From Candidatus Moraniibacteriota bacterium (lineage in GTDB: Bacteria; Patescibacteriota; Minisyncoccia; Moranbacterales; UBA2206): a stretch of DNA of 14,285 nt. The notes under the pieces are model-generated. The model was not told the DNA's origin. It saw only the letters and a list, made by a program, of their open reading frames with translations, and made no database searches. Position numbers and translations under genes: made by a program. Shown piece after piece: positions 1 through 6,365 of the stretch (positions within the stretch are counted from its first letter, which is position 1; every line of letters begins with the position of its first letter). The stretch is from positions 1 to 14,285 of the forward strand of contig DPJH01000034.1 in NCBI GenBank assembly GCA_003543115.1. Reading direction: 5' to 3'.

Positions 1-25
1 AGTTAAGAAGGTTTGGTGGTGGCTT

Positions 26-634
26 CTATTTGCTCATCATTTCTTTGAATTCTTTATATATATTTTCAAGAGTCATCATATCCGGATCACCATCGCTAGT
101 CAAAACTTCCATTCTGGCTTTTATAAGACGTTCTTTTAACGCTTCCATAGTTGCAGCTTCTTTTTGAGCATTTTGAAAATTAATAAACAGATATTGTACA
201 TATAATATAAATTCTTTACAATCAGCATCCTGTTGATATTTCTCTAACAAATCATTGATAACATTATAAATTTTATCAATATCACTTCCTGCTTTTTTAA
301 AATCCTCATATATTGAAACCAACGTGTCTTCTCCGACAGGACTGATAGATGACATTATTTTAATCTTTGATCTTATCAATTCATCCTTGCTTTTTTCAGC
401 GTCCCAGCTGCGAAATTTCGCTTCCGTAAAAACTTTTTCAATCGTTCGCAAATATTCCACGAAAGATTTACAATCGGCATATTCTCCGTATTTTTCAATC
501 ACGCGAACATAGGCCAATTCAATTTTCTCCATTTGAGAATTAAATTGTTTTTCCCGACCGAACTCCATCATTTTTTTGTATGCCTCATCAAAGCCTTCTT
601 CTGCATTTTCTTTGTGGTTTTTATTATCATTCAT
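26..634 (-). CDS. Hypothetical protein of two tandem 84-residue repeats
   Basis: I do not recognise this 202-residue protein. It is charged, looks almost entirely alpha-helical, and has no signal peptide or membrane segment, so it is probably cytoplasmic. Residues 31-114 and 115-198 are two copies of one unit that align without gaps at a constant offset of 84. Matching pairs include EKY (47-49 and 131-133), ADCK (53-56 and 137-140), Phe58/Phe142, Tyr61/Tyr145, the LI-containing helix at 86-96 and 170-180, and IYxxFK (108-113 and 192-197). The single cysteine of each unit sits in the ADCK motif. The ATG start has an A/T-only upstream stretch and no Shine-Dalgarno sequence. The gene lies 72 nt downstream of the small membrane-protein gene on the same strand. 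No terminator separates them, so they are probably co-transcribed. I assign no function; a helical-repeat interaction role is only an inference. Confidence 0.8.
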   Translation of the reverse strand: MNDNKNHKENAEEGFDEAYKKMMEFGREKQFNSQMEKIELAYVRVIEKYGEYADCKSFVEYLRTIEKVFTEAKFRSWDAEKSKDELIRSKIKIMSSISPVGEDTLVSIYEDFKKAGSDIDKIYNVINDLLEKYQQDADCKEFILYVQYLFINFQNAQKEAATMEALKERLIKARMEVLTSDGDPDMMTLENIYKEFKEMMSK

Positions 635-706
635 AAAATATTTAAATTATTTTTAATTTAATCCCACTCAATACGGCAGCTTATAACTACAATTGATTTT
701 AAAATC

Positions 707-895
707 TTAAAAATCCCTATCGCTTCTGACAAACACGTAAATCAAAGCAAAGAATATGCTTAAAAAAACTGCTAACGAAAGTATGCCGAAAGAACTCTCC
801 CCTTGAAATTTAGATGTCAGCCATTCAATGTATATAGGGAAATATTTATTAACAGCACTGGTTAAAAAATTTAGCAATTGAGATAGAAATTCCAT
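707..895 (-). CDS. Small single-pass membrane protein, hypothetical
   Basis: This 62-residue protein has an amphipathic, aromatic-rich N-terminal half (about residues 1-30). A glycine/serine turn follows, then one strongly hydrophobic segment (about 36-57) ending in a short charged tail, RSDRDF. By the positive-inside rule the C-terminus is probably cytoplasmic. I do not recognise a family. Support for a real gene is a good promoter just upstream (TTGAAA, 17-bp spacer, TATAAT at 919-947), which predicts a leader of about 17 nt, and a terminator further upstream that isolates it from the previous gene. No Shine-Dalgarno sequence is visible. The stop codon is followed directly by a 12-bp perfect palindrome (695-706, GATTTTAAAATC), and then by the duplicated hypothetical gene on the same strand. 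Possible roles (toxin-like peptide, small regulator of a membrane complex) cannot be separated from sequence alone. Confidence 0.65.
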   Translation of the reverse strand: MEFLSQLLNFLTSAVNKYFPIYIEWLTSKFQGESSFGILSLAVFLSIFFALIYVFVRSDRDF

Positions 896-918
896 AATAA
901 AGTAATCAAAAATTCTTC

Positions 919-947
919 ATTATAATTAAATAAAATCTATTTTTCAA
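919..947 (-). promoter_or_regulatory. Promoter of the small membrane-protein gene
   Basis: Read on the minus strand, TTGAAA (942-947) and a perfect TATAAT (919-924) are separated by 17 bp. The predicted start is near 912, giving a leader of about 17 nt before the ATG at 895. Confidence 0.65.
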
Positions 948-996
948 TTTATCTTTTTATCTACCAAGCTTAACTCCTTTAATTATACCCCATTTA

Positions 997-1039
997 CGAA
1001 AAATAAAAAAGAGAATTAAATTCTCTTTTTTATTTTTCG
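997..1039 (-). terminator. Intrinsic terminator, likely bidirectional
   Basis: A perfect 19-bp inverted repeat (997-1015 and 1021-1039) encloses a 5-nt loop. It is A/T-rich with a GAGAA/TTCTC top, and its arms contain runs of T on either strand. It begins 12 nt after the stop codon of the GILT/DsbA-like gene, which it most likely terminates. The next minus-strand gene then starts from its own promoter. Confidence 0.8.
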
Positions 1040-1050
1040 CTACCTAAGCC

Positions 1051-2094
1051 CTAATTTGCACAACTGGCATTTCCGCCAGAAGAATTGTCGCTTCCTTCCC
1101 CGAATCCTGGAGCAGGCGCAGCATCGGACAATTTATTTTCGCACTCCTTTGGAGCATCATTAAAAGCTCCGCATATAGTCTTTAAAATACTAGCTGAATC
1201 TCTGCCAGATTCCGCCACCACTCCGTTTACAACCAATGTAGGCGATCCTTGGACAGCATATTTTTCATTATTCTCCTTATCTACATCAAAAGCTGGGAAT
1301 TGACCGTTACTCCAGGTATTTTTGTCAGCTGCATTCTTACTCACAGAGAATTTGGCATCAGTTTGCGCCACGCAAGCCTTTATTCCAGCATTAGCTATTC
1401 CGGAGGCAGCCAAACATGTATCAGCCGTTCCTTCTCCCTTTTTCAAGAAACAATTCAAATATGCCGATAATTTTGCCGGTTGAGTTTTTTCAATGCAATA
1501 TTGGCGTAAATTTTCAGCAATTTCCTTCTCGCCGTGCATAATATAATCTACAAAACGCAAATTATAGTCTACTTTTGTTCCTAAAGTTTTCAAAACCGGC
1601 AAAATTCCTTTTTCCATCTGCGTCCCGAAAGGACAATAGCTCATTACAAAAAGCTCTACTTTCGGTTTGTCCGATTTAGGTATTTCCTTAGGAGCTGGCT
1701 TATCCTGATTAGCCAATTCTCGTTGTTTATCAATCTCTTCAAAAGTTATCAAATTTTGAATAAGCTTTTTACCGTCCCTTGTCACATATGCCACCTGAGC
1801 ATTGTCTCCGGCTATTATGAAAACCTTGTATAAATCATCTTCTTTTACAACATCCCCGATAGTCACCTCAGCTCCGCTGTCTGCAACCAATTTTTCCATT
1901 TTAGCTCTGATAGCTTCTGATCCGATATCCGACTTCTTCATTGCTTGCCTATAATAAAAAAATGATCCTCCCATCACTATCAAAACGGCCAAGGCCAAGC
2001 CAATGATAAGTTTTTTTCTATTATCCAATTTGCAAAAAGACATTTTCTTACAAACATCTTCTGACTGCGGTTCTTCTGCTTTTGTTTCTTCCAT
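1051..2094 (-). CDS. Membrane-anchored GILT/DsbA-like thioredoxin-fold protein
   Basis: This 347-residue protein has a short charged cytoplasmic head (1-27, with Cys15 and Cys21), one membrane segment (about 28-48), and an extracytoplasmic part. That part comprises a small domain (about 60-125), a Pro/Lys linker (about 130-145) and a thioredoxin-fold domain (145-310). In the last domain, beta strand VELFVMSYCPFG carries Cys154 at the active-site position, and GSPTL (283-287) supplies the expected cis-proline loop. Residues 187-200 match the GILT-family signature HG-x2-E-x3-N-x4-C, although the two other signature cysteines are Ile. The helical insert holds Cys200, 215, 227 and 241, which suggests structural disulfides. 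The usual CxxC is CPFG, so the second active-site cysteine is missing. The Ser/Gly/Asn-rich tail (320-347) ends near Cys345. Likely role: an envelope thiol-disulfide or thiol-binding protein. Fold assignment is confident, activity is not. The gene has its own promoter and terminator. Confidence 0.85.
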   Translation of the reverse strand: MEETKAEEPQSEDVCKKMSFCKLDNRKKLIIGLALAVLIVMGGSFFYYRQAMKKSDIGSEAIRAKMEKLVADSGAEVTIGDVVKEDDLYKVFIIAGDNAQVAYVTRDGKKLIQNLITFEEIDKQRELANQDKPAPKEIPKSDKPKVELFVMSYCPFGTQMEKGILPVLKTLGTKVDYNLRFVDYIMHGEKEIAENLRQYCIEKTQPAKLSAYLNCFLKKGEGTADTCLAASGIANAGIKACVAQTDAKFSVSKNAADKNTWSNGQFPAFDVDKENNEKYAVQGSPTLVVNGVVAESGRDSASILKTICGAFNDAPKECENKLSDAAPAPGFGEGSDNSSGGNASCAN

Positions 2095-2121
2095 TTATTT
2101 TTTAAAAATAATTACTTTCTT

Positions 2122-2150
2122 ATTTTACACTATTGCCCTTTTTTAGACAA
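2122..2150 (-). promoter_or_regulatory. Promoter of the GILT/DsbA-like gene
   Basis: On the minus strand, TTGTCT (2145-2150) and TAAAAT (2122-2127) are 17 bp apart. The predicted start is near 2115, with a leader of about 21 nt before the ATG at 2094. Confidence 0.55.
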
Positions 2151-2173
2151 CTGATATCTCAACTCACAACAAG

Positions 2174-2200
2174 CATTATTCAAGCAAAAAACATTATTCA
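2174..2200 (-). repeat. Pair of 9-bp direct repeats upstream of a promoter
   Basis: TGAATAATG occurs twice on the minus strand (2192-2200 and 2174-2182) with an 18-bp period. Their centres lie about 81 and 63 bp upstream of the predicted start of the GILT/DsbA-like gene, on one face of the helix if the pitch is relaxed. They could be an activator site, or chance in AT-rich DNA. Confidence 0.3.
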
Positions 2201-2214
2201 TATTGCACAAAAAG

Positions 2215-4191
2215 CTATTTTAACTGCAGTTTTCGCAGTTCAATAATTTCATCCCGAATAACAGCCGCTTTTTCAAATTGCAAACCTTTAGAAGCCTCTT
2301 TCATTTCTTTTTCTTTTTGCTTGATATATCCTTGTACATCTTCCAAAGACTCAAGATCGGAAAAATCCTTTGATAATTCAGGCTTTATTTCGTGGTCAAC
2401 GATGCTTTCAATATTCTTTTTAACGGTTTGAGGAGTAATCTTATGCTTTCTATTATAGGCCTCTTGCGCTTCTCTTCTTCTTTCTGTTTCGCTCATTGCT
2501 CTTCTCATAGAGCCGGTAATATTATCCGCATACAAAATAACCTTGCCAGAAACATTTCTTGCAGCTCTTCCAATAGTTTGAATAAGAGAAGTCTCGCTCC
2601 GCAAAAAACCCTCCTTGTCAGCATCAAAAATAGCCACCAACGAAACCTCAGGCAAATCCAACCCTTCTCGCAAAAGATTGACACCCACTAAAACATCAAA
2701 TTCTCCTCTTCTGAGATTCTCCAGAATACGGATGCGGTCTAAAGTGTCCACTCCGGAGTGAAGATATTGATTTTTTATTTTGTTCTCCAATAAAAATTCA
2801 CTCAGGTCTTCCGCCATTTTTTTTGTAAGGGTGGTGATTAAGACTCTTTCGCCTCTGGCAATCACTTTTTTTATTTCATCTAAAACATCTTTTACTTGGC
2901 CTCTGGCAGATTTTACCACAATTTCCGGATCCATAAGTCCAGTAGGTCTGATAATCTGCTCTATCATTCCACCGCCTACATTTTCATCATTAGAATTTTT
3001 TATTTCATAAGCGCCCGGGGTAGCTGAAGTAAAGATAAGTTGATTTATTTTTTTCTCAAATTCAGAAAATTTAAGCGGCCTATTATCATAGGCGCTATGC
3101 AAGCGGAAGCCATTATCCACTAGAGATTTTTTTCGAGAATAATCTCCGTTAAACATTCCATTAAGTTGAGGAACGGTTACATGAGATTCGTCTATAACCA
3201 TCAAAAAATCTGATGGAAAATAATCAATCAATGTATAAGGGGCTTCCCCGGGATTTCTTTGCGTCAAATAACGGGAATAATTCTCTATCCCGTTGCAATA
3301 GCCTATTTCTCTCATCATTTCAATATCTTGCCGCGTTCTCCTTTTCAATCTCTCCGCTTCTAATAATTTATTTTCATTTTTCAATTCGATTAAGCGATTC
3401 TCAAGATCTCTTTCAATCTCTTTTTGAGCTTCCGCCATAATCGGCTCAGGCACGACAAAATGCTTAGCTGGATAAATTACAGTTTTATCCAATTTTCCCA
3501 AAGATTCTCCGGTCAAAAAATCATATTCAAAAATTTTGTCCACTTTGCTGTTTTCCAATTCAATTCTCACTACGATTTCCCTGGCTGGAGACATTATCTC
3601 GATCACATTCCCATTTACCCTGAATTTTGCCCTTCCTAGAATATCCGTTCGTAAATATTGCATCCCTATCAAGCGGTCTATGATCTCCTCTCTTTTTTTT
3701 TCCTCTCCTAAAGAAATTTCATAAGTTATGTCCCGATAATATTCAGGTGATCCCAATCCATAAATGCAGGAAACAGAAGCTACAATAATCACATCTTGCC
3801 TGCCTAAAATAGCGGCGGTTGTTGCATGGCGCAGCCGATCTATTTCTTCATTGATCTGCGCTTCCTTTTCAATGTAAGTATCACTGGAAGAAATATAAGC
3901 TTCCGGTTGATAATAGTCGTAGTATGAAACAAAATATTCCACGGCATTTTTAGGAAAGAATGTGCGAAATTCTTGAGTCAATTGTGCCGCCAATGTTTTA
4001 TTGGGAGCAATAACCAAAGTCGGTTTCTGGACTTTAGCTATAACATTGGCTATGGTAAAAGTTTTTCCAGATCCGGTCACACCTAAAAGCGTTTGAAATT
4101 TCTTTCCACTTTTTAATCCGGAAATCAAATTCTTAATTGCCCCAGGCTGATCTCCGGCAGGTTTAAATTTTCCATTAAGCTGAAATTTCAT
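2215..4191 (-). CDS. uvrB: UvrB, excinuclease ABC subunit B
   Basis: UvrB is the damage-verifying helicase-like subunit of bacterial nucleotide excision repair. It receives DNA from UvrA and positions UvrC for incision. All hallmarks are visible in the 658 residues. Walker A is GVTGSGKT (37-44). The beta-hairpin that inserts between DNA strands is at about 90-115 (YYDYYQPEAYI). The conserved ASVSCIYGLGSP block is at 138-149. The DESH Walker B is at 334-337, TSATPG at 388-393, and helicase motif VI QTIGRAARN at 538-546. A C-terminal UVR domain (about 616-652), which contacts UvrC, completes it. Length is typical. A few extra residues (about 398-408, Asn/Gly-rich) sit between TPGAYE and the EQIIRPTG block. 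The ATG start fits the family N-terminus (F-x-P-x-GDQP). A TATAAT box lies only 14 bp upstream, so the leader is predicted to be about 8 nt, with no Shine-Dalgarno sequence. Confidence 0.98.
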   Translation of the reverse strand: MKFQLNGKFKPAGDQPGAIKNLISGLKSGKKFQTLLGVTGSGKTFTIANVIAKVQKPTLVIAPNKTLAAQLTQEFRTFFPKNAVEYFVSYYDYYQPEAYISSSDTYIEKEAQINEEIDRLRHATTAAILGRQDVIIVASVSCIYGLGSPEYYRDITYEISLGEEKKREEIIDRLIGMQYLRTDILGRAKFRVNGNVIEIMSPAREIVVRIELENSKVDKIFEYDFLTGESLGKLDKTVIYPAKHFVVPEPIMAEAQKEIERDLENRLIELKNENKLLEAERLKRRTRQDIEMMREIGYCNGIENYSRYLTQRNPGEAPYTLIDYFPSDFLMVIDESHVTVPQLNGMFNGDYSRKKSLVDNGFRLHSAYDNRPLKFSEFEKKINQLIFTSATPGAYEIKNSNDENVGGGMIEQIIRPTGLMDPEIVVKSARGQVKDVLDEIKKVIARGERVLITTLTKKMAEDLSEFLLENKIKNQYLHSGVDTLDRIRILENLRRGEFDVLVGVNLLREGLDLPEVSLVAIFDADKEGFLRSETSLIQTIGRAARNVSGKVILYADNITGSMRRAMSETERRREAQEAYNRKHKITPQTVKKNIESIVDHEIKPELSKDFSDLESLEDVQGYIKQKEKEMKEASKGLQFEKAAVIRDEIIELRKLQLK

Positions 4192-4205
4192 AGCGAATAC
4201 TGCAT

Positions 4206-4233
4206 ATTATATAGGACTTACACGTTTGAACAA
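4206..4233 (-). promoter_or_regulatory. uvrB promoter with near-leaderless start
   Basis: On the minus strand, TTGTTC (4228-4233) and a perfect TATAAT (4206-4211) are separated by 16 bp. The predicted start is near 4199, only about 8 nt before the uvrB ATG. No convincing LexA-type operator was seen. Confidence 0.6.
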
Positions 4234-4267
4234 GTGCATCCATATTTCTGGAAAAATCTGTTTGAAA

Positions 4268-4339
4268 CTTTTCTTTTTCTCTGAAATTTTCCATTGGATG
4301 CCGTAGAATGAGGGAAAATTTCAGTGAGAAAAAGAAAAG
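4268..4339. repeat. 72-nt imperfect inverted repeat between manC-like gene and uvrB
   Basis: The arms 4268-4292 (25 nt) and 4313-4339 (27 nt) are complementary over 25 bp, broken only by a 2-nt bulge (4324-4325). They enclose a 20-nt loop. The arms are strongly purine/pyrimidine-biased (CTTTTC and GAAAAG ends). In the minus-strand transcript it lies about 54 nt after the guanylyltransferase stop. It is not followed by a T tract, so it is not a classic terminator. It could be a 3' stabilising hairpin, a structured RNA, or a small palindromic repeat element. The rest of 4192-4392 holds only the uvrB promoter. Confidence 0.8.
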
Positions 4340-4392
4340 ATGAGTTATTTTTTAGAAATATTGCTGTGGCGGCGTGAAAAGCGTAACTCCTA

Positions 4393-5496
4393 TTATAAAT
4401 AATTTTGACCGCCTTCTTTTAATTTTTCAATGATTTTTTTCACTTCTCCTGAACTGTTTTTATCAGCCACCAGAATAGCATCTTCGCTTTCTATAATAAC
4501 AATATCCTTAAGCCCTAATGTAGCTACCAGCTTGTTTTCAGCATGAATGAAGCAATCCTTGCTTCCAACATCGATATGCTTTCCCCTAACAACAATTGAT
4601 GTTTTTGCATCGCCATTCAAAAAATCAAATAAGCTTCCCCAATTTCCCACATCGCTCCATTGCATCTCGGAAGGAACAACCAGCCTATCATTCTTATCTA
4701 ATTTTTCAGCAATAGCGGTATCAATCGGCTCATTTTCAAGAGATATATACAATTTCTCGATTTTCTTCTTGTTTATTGTCTTCTTGTTCCATTCTTTTTC
4801 TATTTCATTTAAAACTTCGCTTGTCTTTGGCGTAAACTTTTTGACTATTTCCAAGAAATCCGTTGCAGAAAAAATAAAATAACCGGCGTTCCATAAATAT
4901 TCCCATTTAGCCAGATATTTTTCCGCTGTTTTTTTATCCGGCTTTTCTACGAAGGCATCGGCCAAGAAAACTTTTTTTCCACAGACATTATCCAATTCTT
5001 TCCCCATTTTAATATAACCCAAGCCAGTATCAGGACATGTCGGGTTTATTCCGACAATTACCAGTTTTTTTACATTTTTTTCCGCCGCACATAAAGCCGC
5101 GAACAAGGAATCACAAAATTCTTCCACATTTTTAATGACATGGTCTGATGCTACAGTAGCCACTATTGCATCAGGATTTATTTTAGAAATATATTTAGCC
5201 ACTAATGCTATAGCAGGTGCGGTTCCTCTGGGCATTGGCTCCAAAATTAATTGTTCCTTTTTAAGCTGAGGCAGCTGCTGCAAAGCCAAATCTATGTAAG
5301 CATCTGTAGTTGAAATAAAAATATTATCTTTGGGCACAACCTTCGCTACTCTGGCATAAGTCTCTTGAATCATTGTTTTGTTGGATGTAAAACTTTGAAA
5401 TTGCTTAGGTTTTTGCTTGCGGCTCAAGGGCCATAACCTGGTGCCTGTTCCTCCTGCCATTATGACCGCATAAAAATTTTTCTTCTTTTTTATCAT
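4393..5496 (-). CDS. Mannose-1-phosphate guanylyltransferase, short form
   Basis: This 367-residue nucleotidyltransferase makes GDP-mannose from mannose-1-phosphate and GTP. The N-terminal signature GGTGTRLWPLSR (15-26) followed by PKQF (30-33) is diagnostic of the GDP-mannose pyrophosphorylase branch. EPMPRGTAPAIAL (86-98), SDHV (117-120), VEKP (183-186), WNAGYF (202-207) and QWSDVGNW (279-286) follow in the expected order. Residues about 300-345 form the short beta-helix-like region seen after the catalytic domain. The protein ends there, so it lacks the cupin phosphomannose-isomerase domain of the long ManC encoded at 8903-10288. The N-terminus has a lysine run (MIKKKK). The start is an ATG after an A/T-rich stretch without a Shine-Dalgarno sequence. 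Its promoter must lie in the divergent gap 5497-5667, where several weak minus-strand boxes exist and none stands out. Substrate is inferred from family; other NDP-hexoses cannot be fully excluded. Confidence 0.92.
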   Translation of the reverse strand: MIKKKKNFYAVIMAGGTGTRLWPLSRKQKPKQFQSFTSNKTMIQETYARVAKVVPKDNIFISTTDAYIDLALQQLPQLKKEQLILEPMPRGTAPAIALVAKYISKINPDAIVATVASDHVIKNVEEFCDSLFAALCAAEKNVKKLVIVGINPTCPDTGLGYIKMGKELDNVCGKKVFLADAFVEKPDKKTAEKYLAKWEYLWNAGYFIFSATDFLEIVKKFTPKTSEVLNEIEKEWNKKTINKKKIEKLYISLENEPIDTAIAEKLDKNDRLVVPSEMQWSDVGNWGSLFDFLNGDAKTSIVVRGKHIDVGSKDCFIHAENKLVATLGLKDIVIIESEDAILVADKNSSGEVKKIIEKLKEGGQNYL

Positions 5497-5550
5497 ATTT
5501 TTAAAAGTTAATTAATGAATTTTTTCATCCGTTATAATTTTATCAGTTTA

Positions 5551-5559
5551 TGCTATAAT
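5551..5559 (+). promoter_or_regulatory. Extended -10 promoter for the PF04020 gene and secG
   Basis: TGC followed by a perfect TATAAT (5554-5559) forms an extended -10 element. The -35 region is poor (GTTATA, 17-bp spacer), which such promoters tolerate. The predicted start is near 5566, leaving a leader of about 102 nt before the ATG at 5668. Confidence 0.5.
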
Positions 5560-5586
5560 TAAACCACAACCAAAAAGAAAATAAAA

Positions 5587-5657
5587 GTAGCCAACCCGAC
5601 ATAAGTCATAGGATCCAAATTGAAGATTGACCAAAACCTACGACTATGCTAGGCTAT
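5587..5657 (+). other. Structured 5' leader of the PF04020 gene
   Basis: The leader can fold into a nested stem. TAGCC (5588-5592) pairs with GGCTA (5652-5656). Inside it, 5601-5612 pairs with 5637-5648 through about 11 base pairs with one bulge and one mismatch. A loop of about 24 nt remains. It ends 10 nt before the start codon. No known riboswitch class was recognised. Confidence 0.35.
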
Positions 5658-5667
5658 TACAAGCTCT

Positions 5668-6015
5668 ATGAAATTATTACTTAGAATTATAGCAAACTGC
5701 CTAGCTATTTTGCTTGCCAGTAAATATCTGCCAGGATTCTTATTCACAGGGTCAGCGTTTGATCTTTTTATAGCCGGAACAGTAATTGGACTTATAAATG
5801 CTTTAGTCAAGCCTATAATTACTATAATTGCTCTGCCTGTAGTTTTCCTAACTTTTGGAATCTTTAATATATTTATAAATATTGGGTTACTCCTATTGGC
5901 TGATAAATTTTTAGATAAGCTAGCTATACAAGGCTTTTGGGCAGCTTTTTGGGCTGTGATAATTTTTAGCCTGACTAATCATGTTATTTACAATTTAAAT
6001 AAACACAAGAATTAA
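5668..6015 (+). CDS. PF04020 phage holin / YvlD-family membrane protein
   Basis: This 115-residue protein has four hydrophobic segments at about residues 4-22, 30-52, 54-78 and 88-108, and little else. The conserved block GLINALVKPIITIIALPV (41-58), followed by TFGIFNIFINIGLLLLAD, is characteristic of the family annotated as phage holin family 4 or YvlD (PF04020). Despite that name, most members are chromosomal housekeeping membrane proteins with no phage nearby, as here. The molecular function is not established. The gene begins the plus-strand block, is preceded by an extended -10 promoter and a foldable leader, and is followed by secG 20 nt later, so the two are probably one transcript. 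The start ATG has no Shine-Dalgarno sequence. The Asn/His/Lys-rich tail is probably cytoplasmic. Confidence 0.88.
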   Translation: MKLLLRIIANCLAILLASKYLPGFLFTGSAFDLFIAGTVIGLINALVKPIITIIALPVVFLTFGIFNIFINIGLLLLADKFLDKLAIQGFWAAFWAVIIFSLTNHVIYNLNKHKN

Positions 6016-6035
6016 TTAAAAAATAAATTTAAACG

Positions 6036-6257
6036 ATGCTAAAATTTATAAATATAAGTGAAATTATTGTAGCTATAGCTCTGACTATATCTATTCTCAT
6101 TCAGAACCGAGGAGCTGGGCTTTCTTCCACTTTCGGAGGAGATTTTGGAGGATATTACAGCAAGAGGGGCTTCGAGAAATTTTTAGTAATCTTTTCCTCT
6201 GTATTGGCAATAATTTTTGTAGCGCTAGCTGTCGCCTCTTTAATAATAAGTAACTAA
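6036..6257 (+). CDS. secG: SecG, preprotein translocase subunit
   Basis: SecG is the small subunit of the SecYEG channel that assists SecA-driven export. The 73-residue sequence has the two-helix pattern of the family: a first membrane helix (about 6-23), then QNRGAGLSSTFGG (23-35), the conserved Gln/Arg/Gly-rich cytosolic loop. A second stretch, YYSKRGFEKF (40-49), corresponds to the family's TRRGxEKFL motif, and a second membrane helix follows (about 49-70). The length is typical of short bacterial SecG. It follows the PF04020 gene by 20 nt, without a terminator between them. The ATG at 6036 is the only reasonable start, and its upstream stretch is A/T-rich without a Shine-Dalgarno sequence. 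No clear terminator is seen before the next gene, so read-through into the solute-binding protein gene is possible. Confidence 0.93.
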   Translation: MLKFINISEIIVAIALTISILIQNRGAGLSSTFGGDFGGYYSKRGFEKFLVIFSSVLAIIFVALAVASLIISN

Positions 6258-6365
6258 ACCTTCATAATGATTTTACTGAATGAAATTCATATCAGAAATT
6301 AACTACAAAAGTCATTGTGGAAGTAAAAATATATTAGTAACTATCCAAACAATCGAAGATCGGTT

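Noticed and set aside
963..990. TATAAT followed by AAAGGAG on the minus strand downstream of the terminator, hinting at a tiny gene.
   Set aside because: The only frame after it is a TTG start with about eight codons, and there is no -35 box outside the terminator stem.
4212..4240. Possible LexA/SOS operator in the uvrB promoter.
   Set aside because: GTTC and GAAC-like pieces are present, but the arrangement does not match the CGAAC-N4-GTTCG type operator, and the partial symmetry is weak.
4547..4882. 111-residue plus-strand frame opposite the short guanylyltransferase, and similar antisense frames elsewhere (for example 13510-13962).
   Set aside because: They lie entirely inside well-supported genes on the other strand, have the composition of antisense reading, and lack promoter or start signals.
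5668..6015. Phage holin gene as a sign of a prophage.
   Set aside because: PF04020 proteins are common chromosomal membrane proteins, and no lysin, integrase or structural phage gene is nearby.
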